Below are positions 7,214-14,328 of a stretch of 14,448 nucleotides of DNA, piece by piece. Every line of letters starts with the position of its first letter. Within the stretch, counting starts at the first letter, position 1. The notes under the pieces are model-generated. The model ran no database searches, was not told the origin of the DNA, and saw only the letters and a program-made list of their open reading frames with translations. Source of the DNA: Bacillota bacterium (lineage in GTDB: Bacteria > Bacillota > GCA-003054495 > Carboxydocellales > JAJZTU01); assembly GCA_021848765.1 (NCBI GenBank), contig JAJZTU010000055.1, forward strand, positions 1-14,448, given 5' to 3'. The position numbers and the translations under genes were made by a program.

Positions 7214-8428
7214 CTACTTTGCTGTAGCCGGGTTCAGGTCTGAACTGGCCGGCCTGACACCCATCATGAACAGAATACCTGCCAAAGGACCGGCTGCCAT
7301 AATCCACCAGACGGTGTTAAAGCTGCCCGTGGCATCAATAGCGATGCCAATTATGAAGGGACTGATTAATGATGCCATTTGAAACATGAAGTTAGACACG
7401 CCGTTGGCTGTACCCGCCCATTCTCTGCCGGCAAACTGGGAAATCAGCGCTGTCAACTGGGGATTGGCCACATAGGACACAAATCCCATGATAAAACCTG
7501 TAATGGCTAACATGGTAAAGGTTTGCTGATAACCAAAGATTATTGTCGTTGGGATGACCAGCATATACGCAATCAGAATGAGTCGTTTGCGTTCTCCCAG
7601 ACGGTCGGAAATAACCCCGGAAATGAGGGGAGCCAAAACACCGCCTAACCCGTAAAAAATCATCACCAAACCTGCATCGGCCACGGAAAAGCCCAGTTTT
7701 TTAATATAAGCATTGGCCCACGTAGCTGTGCCTAACTCCAGCCACATTAAACCAAACCCGGCCAAACCCGTCAAAACCAGATTCTTATTGCCAAAAATAT
7801 GTTTAAAGCCGCTAAATAAAGACTTATTGTTGCTGCCAACCGTGCCCTGGGAACGCATGAACAGAAAAACCAGGATACCGGCGGCGACAGTTAACATCCC
7901 GACAGCCTTAAAAGCGCCCTGCCACCCGATCATCTGATTTAAAGACGGCACAATTAAGTTAGAAACCAAAATACCACCTGAAGGAGCGGCCAGTAAAACC
8001 CCAAAGGCCAAACCCCGTTCTCTTTCCGGGAACCACTCCACGATTGCCCGCGAACAGGAAGCGTAAACAGCCCCTGCTCCTAACCCGGACAGAATTCTAA
8101 GGGTAAAACCCATTTCGTAAGTATTGATAAAACCCATGGCGGAAGTCGATAACCCTTCCAAAACAAGGCTGGCGCCTAAAATAAACCGGACTCCAAACCT
8201 GTCTCCCAACACACCGGCGGGGATTTGGGTAATCAGGTAGCCAATATAAAATGCGCTCATGAAGGCTCCGGCCTGGCTCATCTTCATCCCCAGCGCCGGT
8301 ACTACTACAGGAATTAACGGGGGCCAGGTAAACCTGGTAATAAAAGTGAACAGAAAACAGCCGGCACACAGGCTTAGTATTACCCAGCGATACCGGAACA
8401 TTTTTGGGCTATCCCCAACTGTTTGCAT
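7214..8428 (-). CDS. MFS transporter 1
   Basis: This 404-residue protein is a 12-helix major facilitator superfamily carrier. The loop between helices 2 and 3 carries the MFS motif A-like sequence GVLGDRFGVRF, and the central loop repeats it as SDRLGERKR. It follows the gene for MFS transporter 2 and is its tandem paralog, sharing long runs such as TWANAYIKK and GLVMIFYG. The ATG at 8428 has AAGGGGG about 9 nt upstream. It ends 42 bp before methyltransferase 2, in the same operon, so it probably imports the methylated substrate or exports the demethylated product; both are inference. Other MFS members in such clusters carry aromatic acids, but nothing in the sequence fixes the substrate. The N-terminus is cytoplasmic and short, and no signal peptide is present. 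Confidence 0.9.
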   Translation of the reverse strand: MQTVGDSPKMFRYRWVILSLCAGCFLFTFITRFTWPPLIPVVVPALGMKMSQAGAFMSAFYIGYLITQIPAGVLGDRFGVRFILGASLVLEGLSTSAMGFINTYEMGFTLRILSGLGAGAVYASCSRAIVEWFPERERGLAFGVLLAAPSGGILVSNLIVPSLNQMIGWQGAFKAVGMLTVAAGILVFLFMRSQGTVGSNNKSLFSGFKHIFGNKNLVLTGLAGFGLMWLELGTATWANAYIKKLGFSVADAGLVMIFYGLGGVLAPLISGVISDRLGERKRLILIAYMLVIPTTIIFGYQQTFTMLAITGFIMGFVSYVANPQLTALISQFAGREWAGTANGVSNFMFQMASLISPFIIGIAIDATGSFNTVWWIMAAGPLAGILFMMGVRPASSDLNPATAK

Positions 8429-8465
8429 AGCATGTCCCCCTTTTTATCCGGCATATTAGAAACTA

Positions 8466-9662
8466 TCAAGCACGTTTATTTTCAGGCCTTACCGGGAGCA
8501 GAAATAAAATCCCCAGCAGCGGTCCGGCAGCCATTATCCACCATACAGTTGAAAAATTACCTGTAACGTCGATGGACCAGCCCAGTACAAAGGGCCCAAT
8601 CATAGAAGCGATCTGGAAGATGAAGTTGGAAGTACCGTTGGCAGTGGCGGCCAATTCCTTACCGGCGAATTCGGAAACTAAAACTGTAAGCTGGGGGTTG
8701 GCGAAATATGAACAAAAACCAAAGATGAAGCCCATTATTGACAGCATGGGGATGGTCTTCTGGTAACCAAAGATAATTGTCAGCGGTATGATCAGGGCGT
8801 AAGAAACAATCAGCAGCAGTTTCCTTTTCCCTATTTTATCGGAAATATACCCTGATAGTAACGGAGCGAGCACACCGCCAATACCGTAAAAAATCATCAC
8901 CAAACCGGCAGCAGCCACTGAAAAACCAAGTTCTTTTTTAATGTAGGCATTAGCCCAGGTAACGGTCCCCAACTCAACCCACATCAGGCAAAAACCGGCA
9001 AGGGCCGTTAACATCAGGTCTTTGTTGCTGAAAATAACCTTGAAACCGCCCAGGATACTTCCGGAACTGCTGGCCCGCTCGCTGGTTTTGATCAACAGGA
9101 AAACCAAAATACCTACAACCACAGTGGAAATCCCGACGGCCTTAAAAGCCCCCTGCCACCCAACTGTTTTGTTTAAGGCAGGAACGATGTAGTTGGACAA
9201 TACAATACCTCCCGAAGGAGCCGCCAACATTATGCCAAATGCCGTCCCCCGTTCCCTGGCCGGGAACCATTCCATCAGCGCACGGGCACAAGCGCCAAAT
9301 ACAGCTCCGGCTCCAAGTCCGGTAACAATCCTTAACCAAAAGCCTGTGTCAAAGGTAGTTATAGAACCCATGGCAAAAGTCGACAATCCTTCGATTATCA
9401 AACTCGCACCCAGAATCACCCGGACTCCGAACCGGTCAGCTAAAACACCTGCCGGAATTTGGGTTATCACATATCCCATATAGAAGGCGCTCATGTAGGC
9501 GCCGGCCTGAGTCATCTTCATCCCCAGAACCGGCCCGACAACCGGGATGAGGGGAGGCCAGGCAAACCTGGTGATAAAAGTAAACAAAAAACTACCCACT
9601 GTAAGCAATAAAATTATCCACCTGTACCCAACTGGCTCTTGTTTCTCAACGACCGCTTCCAT
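8466..9662 (-). CDS. MFS transporter 2
   Basis: This is a 12-helix MFS carrier of 398 residues counted from the ATG at 9662. It is the first gene of the methyltransferase operon and a tandem paralog of MFS transporter 1. Motif A reads GVLADRFGVRV after helix 2 and SDKIGKRK in the second half. Two starts compete. The ATG at 9662 has AGGAGGG 7 nt upstream and gives an N-terminus like that of the paralog. A TTG at 9731, also preceded by a perfect AGGAGGTGA, would add 23 polar residues in frame. I prefer 9662 by comparison with the paralog, but both sites look usable. The substrate is probably a methylated compound used by the operon, by context only. Confidence 0.9.
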   Translation of the reverse strand: MEAVVEKQEPVGYRWIILLLTVGSFLFTFITRFAWPPLIPVVGPVLGMKMTQAGAYMSAFYMGYVITQIPAGVLADRFGVRVILGASLIIEGLSTFAMGSITTFDTGFWLRIVTGLGAGAVFGACARALMEWFPARERGTAFGIMLAAPSGGIVLSNYIVPALNKTVGWQGAFKAVGISTVVVGILVFLLIKTSERASSSGSILGGFKVIFSNKDLMLTALAGFCLMWVELGTVTWANAYIKKELGFSVAAAGLVMIFYGIGGVLAPLLSGYISDKIGKRKLLLIVSYALIIPLTIIFGYQKTIPMLSIMGFIFGFCSYFANPQLTVLVSEFAGKELAATANGTSNFIFQIASMIGPFVLGWSIDVTGNFSTVWWIMAAGPLLGILFLLPVRPENKRA

Positions 9663-9734
9663 TATACCACCCTCCTTAAAATGATGTTTGCTTCCCAACC
9701 GGCTTGTCGTTTCTACCTTGATATTCTGCAAATC

Positions 9735-9743
9735 TCACCTCCT
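9735..9743 (-). promoter_or_regulatory. Second strong ribosome binding site upstream of MFS transporter 2
   Basis: Minus-strand AGGAGGTGA stands about 6 nt before a TTG codon at 9731 that is in frame with MFS transporter 2. The annotated ATG at 9662 has its own AGGAGGG. Two near-perfect sites 70 nt apart in one frame suggest alternative starts giving two N-termini, or a leftover from an earlier gene arrangement. Confidence 0.5.
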
Positions 9744-9783
9744 TCAAACATCAAATAGCGACAAGCCACAGATCGGTATATAT

Positions 9784-9800
9784 GTATAGTTGTATATACA
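9784..9800. promoter_or_regulatory. Probable GntR operator at the methyltransferase operon promoter
   Basis: GTATAGTTGTATATACA (plus strand) matches the site in the leader of the GntR gene (11362-11378, minus strand GTATAGATGTATAGACA) at 15 of 17 positions. Its right part contains the perfect 10-bp palindrome TGTATATACA, and GTATATAC fits the GT-n-TA-n-AC pattern I recall for HutC-type GntR regulators. It covers the -10 box of the predicted promoter at 9793-9820, so bound regulator would block transcription. Confidence 0.6.
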
Positions 9801-9820
9801 TGTCCATCTAAAAATAACAA
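9793..9820 (-). promoter_or_regulatory. Promoter of the transporter-methyltransferase operon
   Basis: The minus strand shows TTGTTA (9820-9815), a 16-bp spacer and TATATA (9798-9793). The -10 box lies inside the probable GntR operator. The expected transcript starts near 9786 and has a leader of about 120 nt before the ATG at 9662. No cobalamin riboswitch or other structured leader was seen in it. Confidence 0.55.
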
Positions 9821-9853
9821 GGGTAGAAAGTAGAATCTACACTTGTAATATGT

Positions 9854-10486
9854 TCATTTTTCTTTGGCCGCAATGCGTTTAAATAACTTTACCGCTTTTA
9901 CGGCATCAGTCTCAAAATAGTCCGCTCCGGTATATTCTCTGATCCGTTCGTTGACAGGGTAACCCCCAATTACTATTGTAACCTTATCTCTGAGGCCGGC
10001 TTCTTCGATAAGTTTAATTACCTTTTTAACTGAATTAATAGAAAATGTGAGCAGCACGGAGATTCCCAAAAGGGTAGCTCCGGTTTCTATTGCTTTGTTA
10101 ATGAAATCCTCCGGAGGCACATCGACACCAAGGTCATACACCCGAAATCCTACCGATTTAAGCAGGTTGATAACTATGTTCTTACCTATGTCGTGAATAT
10201 CTCCTTCTATAGTACCCATTAAAACCCTGATTCCATTTTCGTTAGCGCTTTCCGGAAAATAGGGTTCCAGAATTTCCATTATTCTTCGAATTATTTCCTC
10301 CGACATAATCAAATCGGAAAGAAAATAGGTTTCCTCGCTGTATCTTTGCCCTACAATTTCAACCCCTCGCTTGCATTGTTCAATTATGTCAAGCGGGGTT
10401 TCACCCAACTTAATCTTTTGCTTAACCAGGGCCAAAGTCGTTTCTTCATCTAAATTAGCAATGGCGTCAACCAGATCATTAGTCAT
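9854..10486 (-). CDS. Corrinoid protein 2 (B12-binding methyl carrier)
   Basis: This 210-residue protein has the same two-domain layout as corrinoid protein 1: a helical cap (about 1-85) and a cobalamin-binding domain with D96-x-H98-xx-G101 in EGDIHDIGK, ISVLL as the S-x-L motif and VIGGYP as the GG motif. The ATG at 10486 has AAGGTGGT about 6 nt upstream and is preferred over an ATG at 10510. It is unusual in following the GntR regulator by 99 bp, in front of the operon promoter, rather than standing next to a methyltransferase. It may serve one of the tandem methyltransferases, or the third Uro-D protein. A regulatory role, reporting the methylation or redox state of the cofactor, is speculative. 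No terminator was seen after it, so transcripts may run on into the transporter operon. Confidence 0.9.
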   Translation of the reverse strand: MTNDLVDAIANLDEETTLALVKQKIKLGETPLDIIEQCKRGVEIVGQRYSEETYFLSDLIMSEEIIRRIMEILEPYFPESANENGIRVLMGTIEGDIHDIGKNIVINLLKSVGFRVYDLGVDVPPEDFINKAIETGATLLGISVLLTFSINSVKKVIKLIEEAGLRDKVTIVIGGYPVNERIREYTGADYFETDAVKAVKLFKRIAAKEK

Positions 10487-10585
10487 ACTGAACCACCTTA
10501 TCTGAAGCATTCTAAAATTCAGAAAGCTTTCATTATGATAACCGGTAAAATTCCCCTGCCATACGACCCTTAATTACCTGGTAAC

Positions 10586-11350
10586 CTAATCAAGGCCCCA
10601 GCCTGTGTAGCTTGTAAGCTTGTAACGGTCACCCCGGTATACCGATGTGCCCCAGCCGATAGGTTTTTTATTGTTATCGTATATGGTTTGTTTCACAAGA
10701 AAAACCGGAGTGTTCGGACGCACTTTCAAAACGGCTGCCTCTTCATCCGTCACTATTGCGGCATGCAGAACCCTTTTGCTGGTTGTGGGAAGCCGGTCAG
10801 CATGGAGCTTTGCCAGATTTGACAGCGAAGGGTCCTTTAACTCCTGTTCCAGGATAGGGTTTTGTTTGGTAAAAATTATATATTTATTTTCATAAACCAA
10901 AGGCTCATCGTTAGCCGTAACTATCAACCGAAAATGAATACATTTTGTATTCTTAGGCACCTCAAGCTTTTGGGATAGCTCATCGTCCGCCCGTACAATC
11001 CTGGCCTCGAGAAGCTTTATTCCTGTTTTCATCCCTTTTCTAGGAATTTCCCTTTGGAAGTCATTTAATTCAAATTCGACATCATCCAGTTTGGGTTTGG
11101 CAACAAAGGTGCCCTTACCCTTTTCGGTATAGATCATTCCCGCCATGACCAGCTCAGAAATAGCCCTTCTCACGGTCATACGGCTGATACCGTACCTGGA
11201 GGCAAATTCATTTTCCGCAGGCAACACTTCCCCGGGTTTGTAATTCCCCTGAAGAATATCCCTCTCAAGCAACTTGGCCAGTTGGTAATAGACTGGAATG
11301 ACCGAATTTTTATCCAATTTATTTGTTTGATTAATCAATTTTTTTTTCAT
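10586..11350 (-). CDS. GntR-family transcriptional regulator, HutC/UTRA type
   Basis: This 254-residue regulator has an N-terminal winged helix (about 17-85), with YYQLAKLLERDIL leading in, PAENEFASRYGISRMTVRRA as the helix-turn-helix and GKGTFV as the wing. A C-terminal UTRA effector domain (about 95-250) follows. UTRA domains bind small ligands, so the inducer may be the methylated substrate or its demethylated product. The ATG at 11350 is preferred over one at 11395 because the proposed operator (11362-11378) lies between them and the longer form adds a non-family N-terminus. The ribosome binding site is weak (AGGTCGG). It is probably autoregulated, and probably represses the operon through the matching site at 9784-9800. 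No strong promoter could be picked out upstream. It ends in TAG, 99 bp before corrinoid protein 2. Confidence 0.9.
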   Translation of the reverse strand: MKKKLINQTNKLDKNSVIPVYYQLAKLLERDILQGNYKPGEVLPAENEFASRYGISRMTVRRAISELVMAGMIYTEKGKGTFVAKPKLDDVEFELNDFQREIPRKGMKTGIKLLEARIVRADDELSQKLEVPKNTKCIHFRLIVTANDEPLVYENKYIIFTKQNPILEQELKDPSLSNLAKLHADRLPTTSKRVLHAAIVTDEEAAVLKVRPNTPVFLVKQTIYDNNKKPIGWGTSVYRGDRYKLTSYTGWGLD

Positions 11351-11361
11351 ATCATCCGACC

Positions 11362-11378
11362 TGTCTATACATCTATAC
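11362..11378. promoter_or_regulatory. Probable autoregulatory GntR operator
   Basis: On the minus strand this reads GTATAGATGTATAGACA, which differs at only two of 17 positions from the site at 9784-9800. It ends 11 nt before the ATG at 11350, directly upstream of the weak ribosome binding site. The inner GTATAGAC, or GTCTATAC on the other strand, fits the GT-n-TA-n-AC pattern of HutC-type regulators. Confidence 0.55.
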
Positions 11379-11474
11379 TTGAATCTTAACATCATTCTGG
11401 TAATTATTCAAGATGTTTTTCCGTAGATTTCCTGAAAAAATGTTTTGCTCCACACCCAGCATTAGACTTTTTAC

Positions 11475-12248
11475 TTAAATCCCCAGCTGCTCCCGGAAAT
11501 GCTTCACATAAGTCCGGCTGACAGGAATTTCAGAATGCCCCTGGTCTTTCATCAGCACATTGTAGGTATTGTTAAACCAGGGTTGAATTTCTTCAATCTG
11601 GTTGATATTGACTATAAAACTTTTGTGGGTCCGTATAAAGCTTTCGGCAGGAAGCCTGGCTTCCAACTCACTCAGGATACCGTCAAAATAAAATTCTCCC
11701 CTGGCCGTTTTTACAACTGTATTCCGCCCGGAAACCGTGGCAAAAATAATCTCATCCCGGGAAAGCAGGTACAGCTTCCCCTGCCTCTCCACAGTAATTC
11801 GTTCTGGTCCCGGTTTCGTCGCCTGTTTAGAATCTGCCAACTCCAGAATTTTTTCCCAGGGAATTGCCTGTCCTCCCTGGTCCGCCAACTCCCTAACCCT
11901 GGCCACTGCTTTCTCCAGCCTGGTCTCAGTATAGGGTTTCAACAGGTAGTCCACCGCGTTAACTTCAAATGCCTTGATAGCATATTCATCAAAAGCGGTT
12001 GCAAATACTACAATCGGCCGTTTTGAGGACGGATAGCCGGTCAGTTCCCGGGCCACCGTCAAACCACTCATGTCAGGCATTTGAACATCCAAAAACACCA
12101 CCCTGGGCTGTAGTTTCCTGATTACGGCCAGGGCTTCCCGGCCGCAATCCGCCTCTCCCACAACCCGGATCTCCGGAAAGCTCTCCAGCAGATAACGTAA
12201 CTCATCCCTGGCCGGCGCCTCATCATCCACAATCACTACAGAAAGCAA
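11475..12248 (-). CDS. LytTR-family response regulator
   Basis: This 257-residue protein has a CheY-like receiver domain (1-120) with acidic pocket D8/D9, phospho-acceptor D54 (VFLDVQMP), T84 and K104 (LLKPY). A linker leads to a C-terminal LytTR DNA-binding domain (about 150-257) with the SFIRTHKSFIVNI and IPVSRTYVKHFRE segments. It starts at a TTG (12248) with GGGGGAG about 6 nt upstream and overlaps the end of the kinase gene by 26 bp, so the two are translationally coupled. It should be phosphorylated by the adjacent kinase. Its targets cannot be read directly; LytTR regulators of this layout often control a neighbouring transporter gene. It ends 125 bp before the GntR gene, and no clear terminator lies between. 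Confidence 0.93.
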   Translation of the reverse strand: MLSVVIVDDEAPARDELRYLLESFPEIRVVGEADCGREALAVIRKLQPRVVFLDVQMPDMSGLTVARELTGYPSSKRPIVVFATAFDEYAIKAFEVNAVDYLLKPYTETRLEKAVARVRELADQGGQAIPWEKILELADSKQATKPGPERITVERQGKLYLLSRDEIIFATVSGRNTVVKTARGEFYFDGILSELEARLPAESFIRTHKSFIVNINQIEEIQPWFNNTYNVLMKDQGHSEIPVSRTYVKHFREQLGI

Positions 12249-13941
12249 CTAACTCCCCCCCATTCGTGATTTTGGGAATAGTCACCGAAACTTCGGTTCC
12301 CTCCCCTGGCTGAGTGGTAATCTTTAATCCCCGGTCTTTTCCGTAAATTGTTTTTAGCCTTTCGTTGACATTTTTCAGACCAATACCTAAACCGGAGGTG
12401 GGAATGGTTCCCGCTTGTAACCTTTCCTCCCAATCCGGGAACATACCTACCCCATCATCTTTAATGGTTATGGCCAGTTCCCCTTCAATGGCCCGGATAC
12501 AAATTTTAACCGTTCCACCTTTAACTTTGGGGTAAATTCCGTGTTTAATCGCATTCTCAACCAAGGGCTGAAGAAGTAATTGAGGCAGGTAGCAGTGCAG
12601 AGCTACCTCGTCAACATCGATCATAACCTTTAACTTGTTGCCAAAACGCGCCTGCTCGATATCCAAATAAGCCCGGATGTGTTCTAATTCTTCCTTCAGA
12701 GTAACAAATTCCCGGTTTGTCTGCAGGTTTTTTCGTAAAAACTCACCCAGTTGCCCCAGTAAAAACCTGGCCTGTTCCGGTTTTTGCCGGCAAAAACTTT
12801 TAATAGTATTAAGAGCATTAAACAGAAAATGCGGGTTAATCTGTGACTGGAGCGCCCTTAACTCCGCCCTGGCCAGAAGCTCGGCTTGCTTATCCAGGGC
12901 GGACAGTTCAATCTGGGTGGAAATCAGGGCGGCAATCCCGTTGGCCAGTTCAATATTCAGACTGCTGATCTTCCTGCCTTTGATCTGGTATAACTTGAGA
13001 GTACCTATCACCTGGTCTTTCGCTTTCAGTGGGACCACCACAGCCGCATTGAGCAGGCACCCGGGCTGATCGCACCCGATTTCGGCGCTGGACTGGGCAA
13101 TCTGTATTGTACCCTGCCGCAGCGCTGCCTTGGTGGCATAGGTGTGGATTTGCCCCCCCGCTTGATGGTGGTCCTCCCCGACTCCCACATGCGCCAGGAC
13201 TGACTTTTCATCAGTAATGGCCACCGCGGCCAGATCTGCAACTTCAAAAATAATTTTTGCCGTCTGCAGGGCTGTTTGTATATTGAGACCCTGGCGCAAA
13301 ATAGACAGCGTCCGGTTGGCTATCAGCAGGGCCTTCTGGGCCTGAGTCGCCCCAAGGCGCTCCTCCTCCAGGAAAGTATTCCGGACAATAATCATAAAGA
13401 TGGTCATAGCCAGGGAGTTCACCACAATCATGGGCACGCCGATAACGGACACCAGTTCCCAGGCTTGCTCAAAAGGCCTGGCCAGCAGCAGAATAACTAA
13501 CATTTGGATGAACTCAATCAACACCCCAGTAACGAAAACCAATTTCAGGCTCAACCTGCCCCGAAAGTGGTAACCAATCAGTCCGGCAATCAGGCCTTCT
13601 ACAACGGTGGCCAAACCACAGGCCAAAGCGGTAAACCCGCCTAAGGAATACCTGTGCAGACCGGCAAGCAAGCCGGCCCCCAGACCTACCCATGGCCCTC
13701 CCAACAGGCCGGCTACCGCGGCCCCTACTACCCGGCTGTTGGCAAGGGCCCCGTTAATAGTAATTCCGGAGTAAGTCCCGAAAATAGAAATTAAGCCAAA
13801 AACGCCTGCCAGAATTAACTTGTCTCTTTTAGTCGCCTTTTTATACAACAGCCGGCGAAAAATCTTCACCCGGCTCAGGAGATAGGCCAGGGTGATTACC
13901 ATGCTAACCCTTTCCGCCAACAGCCAAAACAGATTATCCAT
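12223..13941 (-). CDS. LytS-type sensor histidine kinase
   Basis: This 572-residue membrane kinase has an N-terminal bundle of five to six hydrophobic helices (about 1-192) resembling the 5TM-LYT sensor domain. Next comes a GAF-like region (about 205-350), then the His_kinase domain with H371 in QSQINPHFLFNAL. A HATPase domain shows the N box VENAIKHG (N463), the G1 box DDGVGM and the G2 box SGLGIGLKNV. The ATG at 13941 is chosen because AAGGGAG lies 8 nt upstream; a GTG three codons earlier would overlap that site. It pairs with the LytTR regulator, whose start overlaps its end. The GAF-like part contains a Cys-rich IGCDQPGCLL segment, which may be structural or redox-linked. The signal is unknown. 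A link to the methyltransferase genes rests only on proximity. Confidence 0.92.
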   Translation of the reverse strand: MDNLFWLLAERVSMVITLAYLLSRVKIFRRLLYKKATKRDKLILAGVFGLISIFGTYSGITINGALANSRVVGAAVAGLLGGPWVGLGAGLLAGLHRYSLGGFTALACGLATVVEGLIAGLIGYHFRGRLSLKLVFVTGVLIEFIQMLVILLLARPFEQAWELVSVIGVPMIVVNSLAMTIFMIIVRNTFLEEERLGATQAQKALLIANRTLSILRQGLNIQTALQTAKIIFEVADLAAVAITDEKSVLAHVGVGEDHHQAGGQIHTYATKAALRQGTIQIAQSSAEIGCDQPGCLLNAAVVVPLKAKDQVIGTLKLYQIKGRKISSLNIELANGIAALISTQIELSALDKQAELLARAELRALQSQINPHFLFNALNTIKSFCRQKPEQARFLLGQLGEFLRKNLQTNREFVTLKEELEHIRAYLDIEQARFGNKLKVMIDVDEVALHCYLPQLLLQPLVENAIKHGIYPKVKGGTVKICIRAIEGELAITIKDDGVGMFPDWEERLQAGTIPTSGLGIGLKNVNERLKTIYGKDRGLKITTQPGEGTEVSVTIPKITNGGELVAFCSDCG

Positions 13942-14056
13942 AGGTTTCACTCCCTTCCCAACATACTTATAATACTACAGCACAGGGGTTAAGAGCTATG
14001 GTAATACATAACAAAAAAGTTTGGCTTATGCAGGGCAGAAGGCGAGGAAAAATAAA

Positions 14057-14077
14057 AACTCCGTTTTTTCCGGAGTT
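14057..14077 (-). terminator. Rho-independent terminator between the IS element and the kinase
   Basis: AACTCCG (14057-14063) and CGGAGTT (14071-14077) form a 7-bp stem around a 7-nt loop. On the minus strand the hairpin is followed by TTTATTTTT. It would stop transcripts arriving from the tnpB side before the kinase gene. The stretch between it and the kinase start (13942-14056) should hold the kinase promoter, but no convincing -35/-10 pair stood out. Confidence 0.7.
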
Positions 14078-14137
14078 GATGAAATTAAAGCAGTTTAAAG
14101 ACATGTTTGGCAATAGATAAGCTCTCTCTCTGAATAG

Positions 14138-14328
14138 GTGAACCTCTCCCGCCTACGCATACGCTAAGAGGTGGGAGCTTCAAGAAACATATCTTCAAAT
14201 TGGCGGTTCGGAAGCTCGTTTGAGTTTCCACATGCACCAGACATGCCCGCTAACTTGTTGACGCTTCCGACAACACCGAAGTTCTGTTTCTCCGGTGGCC
14301 TGGCTCCAGGCATCTACTACTTTCCACC
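14138..14328 (-). ncRNA. Probable omega RNA (reRNA) and right end of an IS200/IS605-type element
   Basis: The 190 nt after the tnpB stop hold several nested stems. They are GCCTGG/CCAGGC (14298-14311), CACCG/CGGTG (14274-14297), an 8-bp long-range pair (14208-14215 with 14263-14270) and a terminal hairpin CTCCC-A-CCT / AGG-C-GGGAG (14146-14177) followed by AGGTTCAC. Such a terminal hairpin ending in TTCAC is typical of the right end of IS605-family tnpB elements, where a scaffold RNA ends at the element boundary and the flanking DNA supplies the guide. The boundary is placed at 14138 by that pattern. The guide would then begin with CTATTCAGAGAGAGAG (minus strand, 14137 downward). This is inference from layout and folding by eye. 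Confidence 0.5.

Noticed and set aside
9830..9840. GTAGA/TCTAC inverted repeat as a terminator for corrinoid protein 2
   Set aside because: The stem is only 5 bp and AT-rich and has no following T-run on the minus strand.
9663..9853. Cobalamin riboswitch in the operon leader
   Set aside because: The leader is only about 120 nt and no B12-box-like or multi-stem layout could be recognised.
12223..13950. GTG at 13950 as the kinase start
   Set aside because: It would overlap the AAGGGAG ribosome binding site, whereas the ATG at 13941 is 8 nt from it.
13942..14056. Promoter for the kinase gene around a TATTATAAG stretch near 13970
   Set aside because: A -10-like sequence exists but no acceptable -35 box at the right distance could be found.
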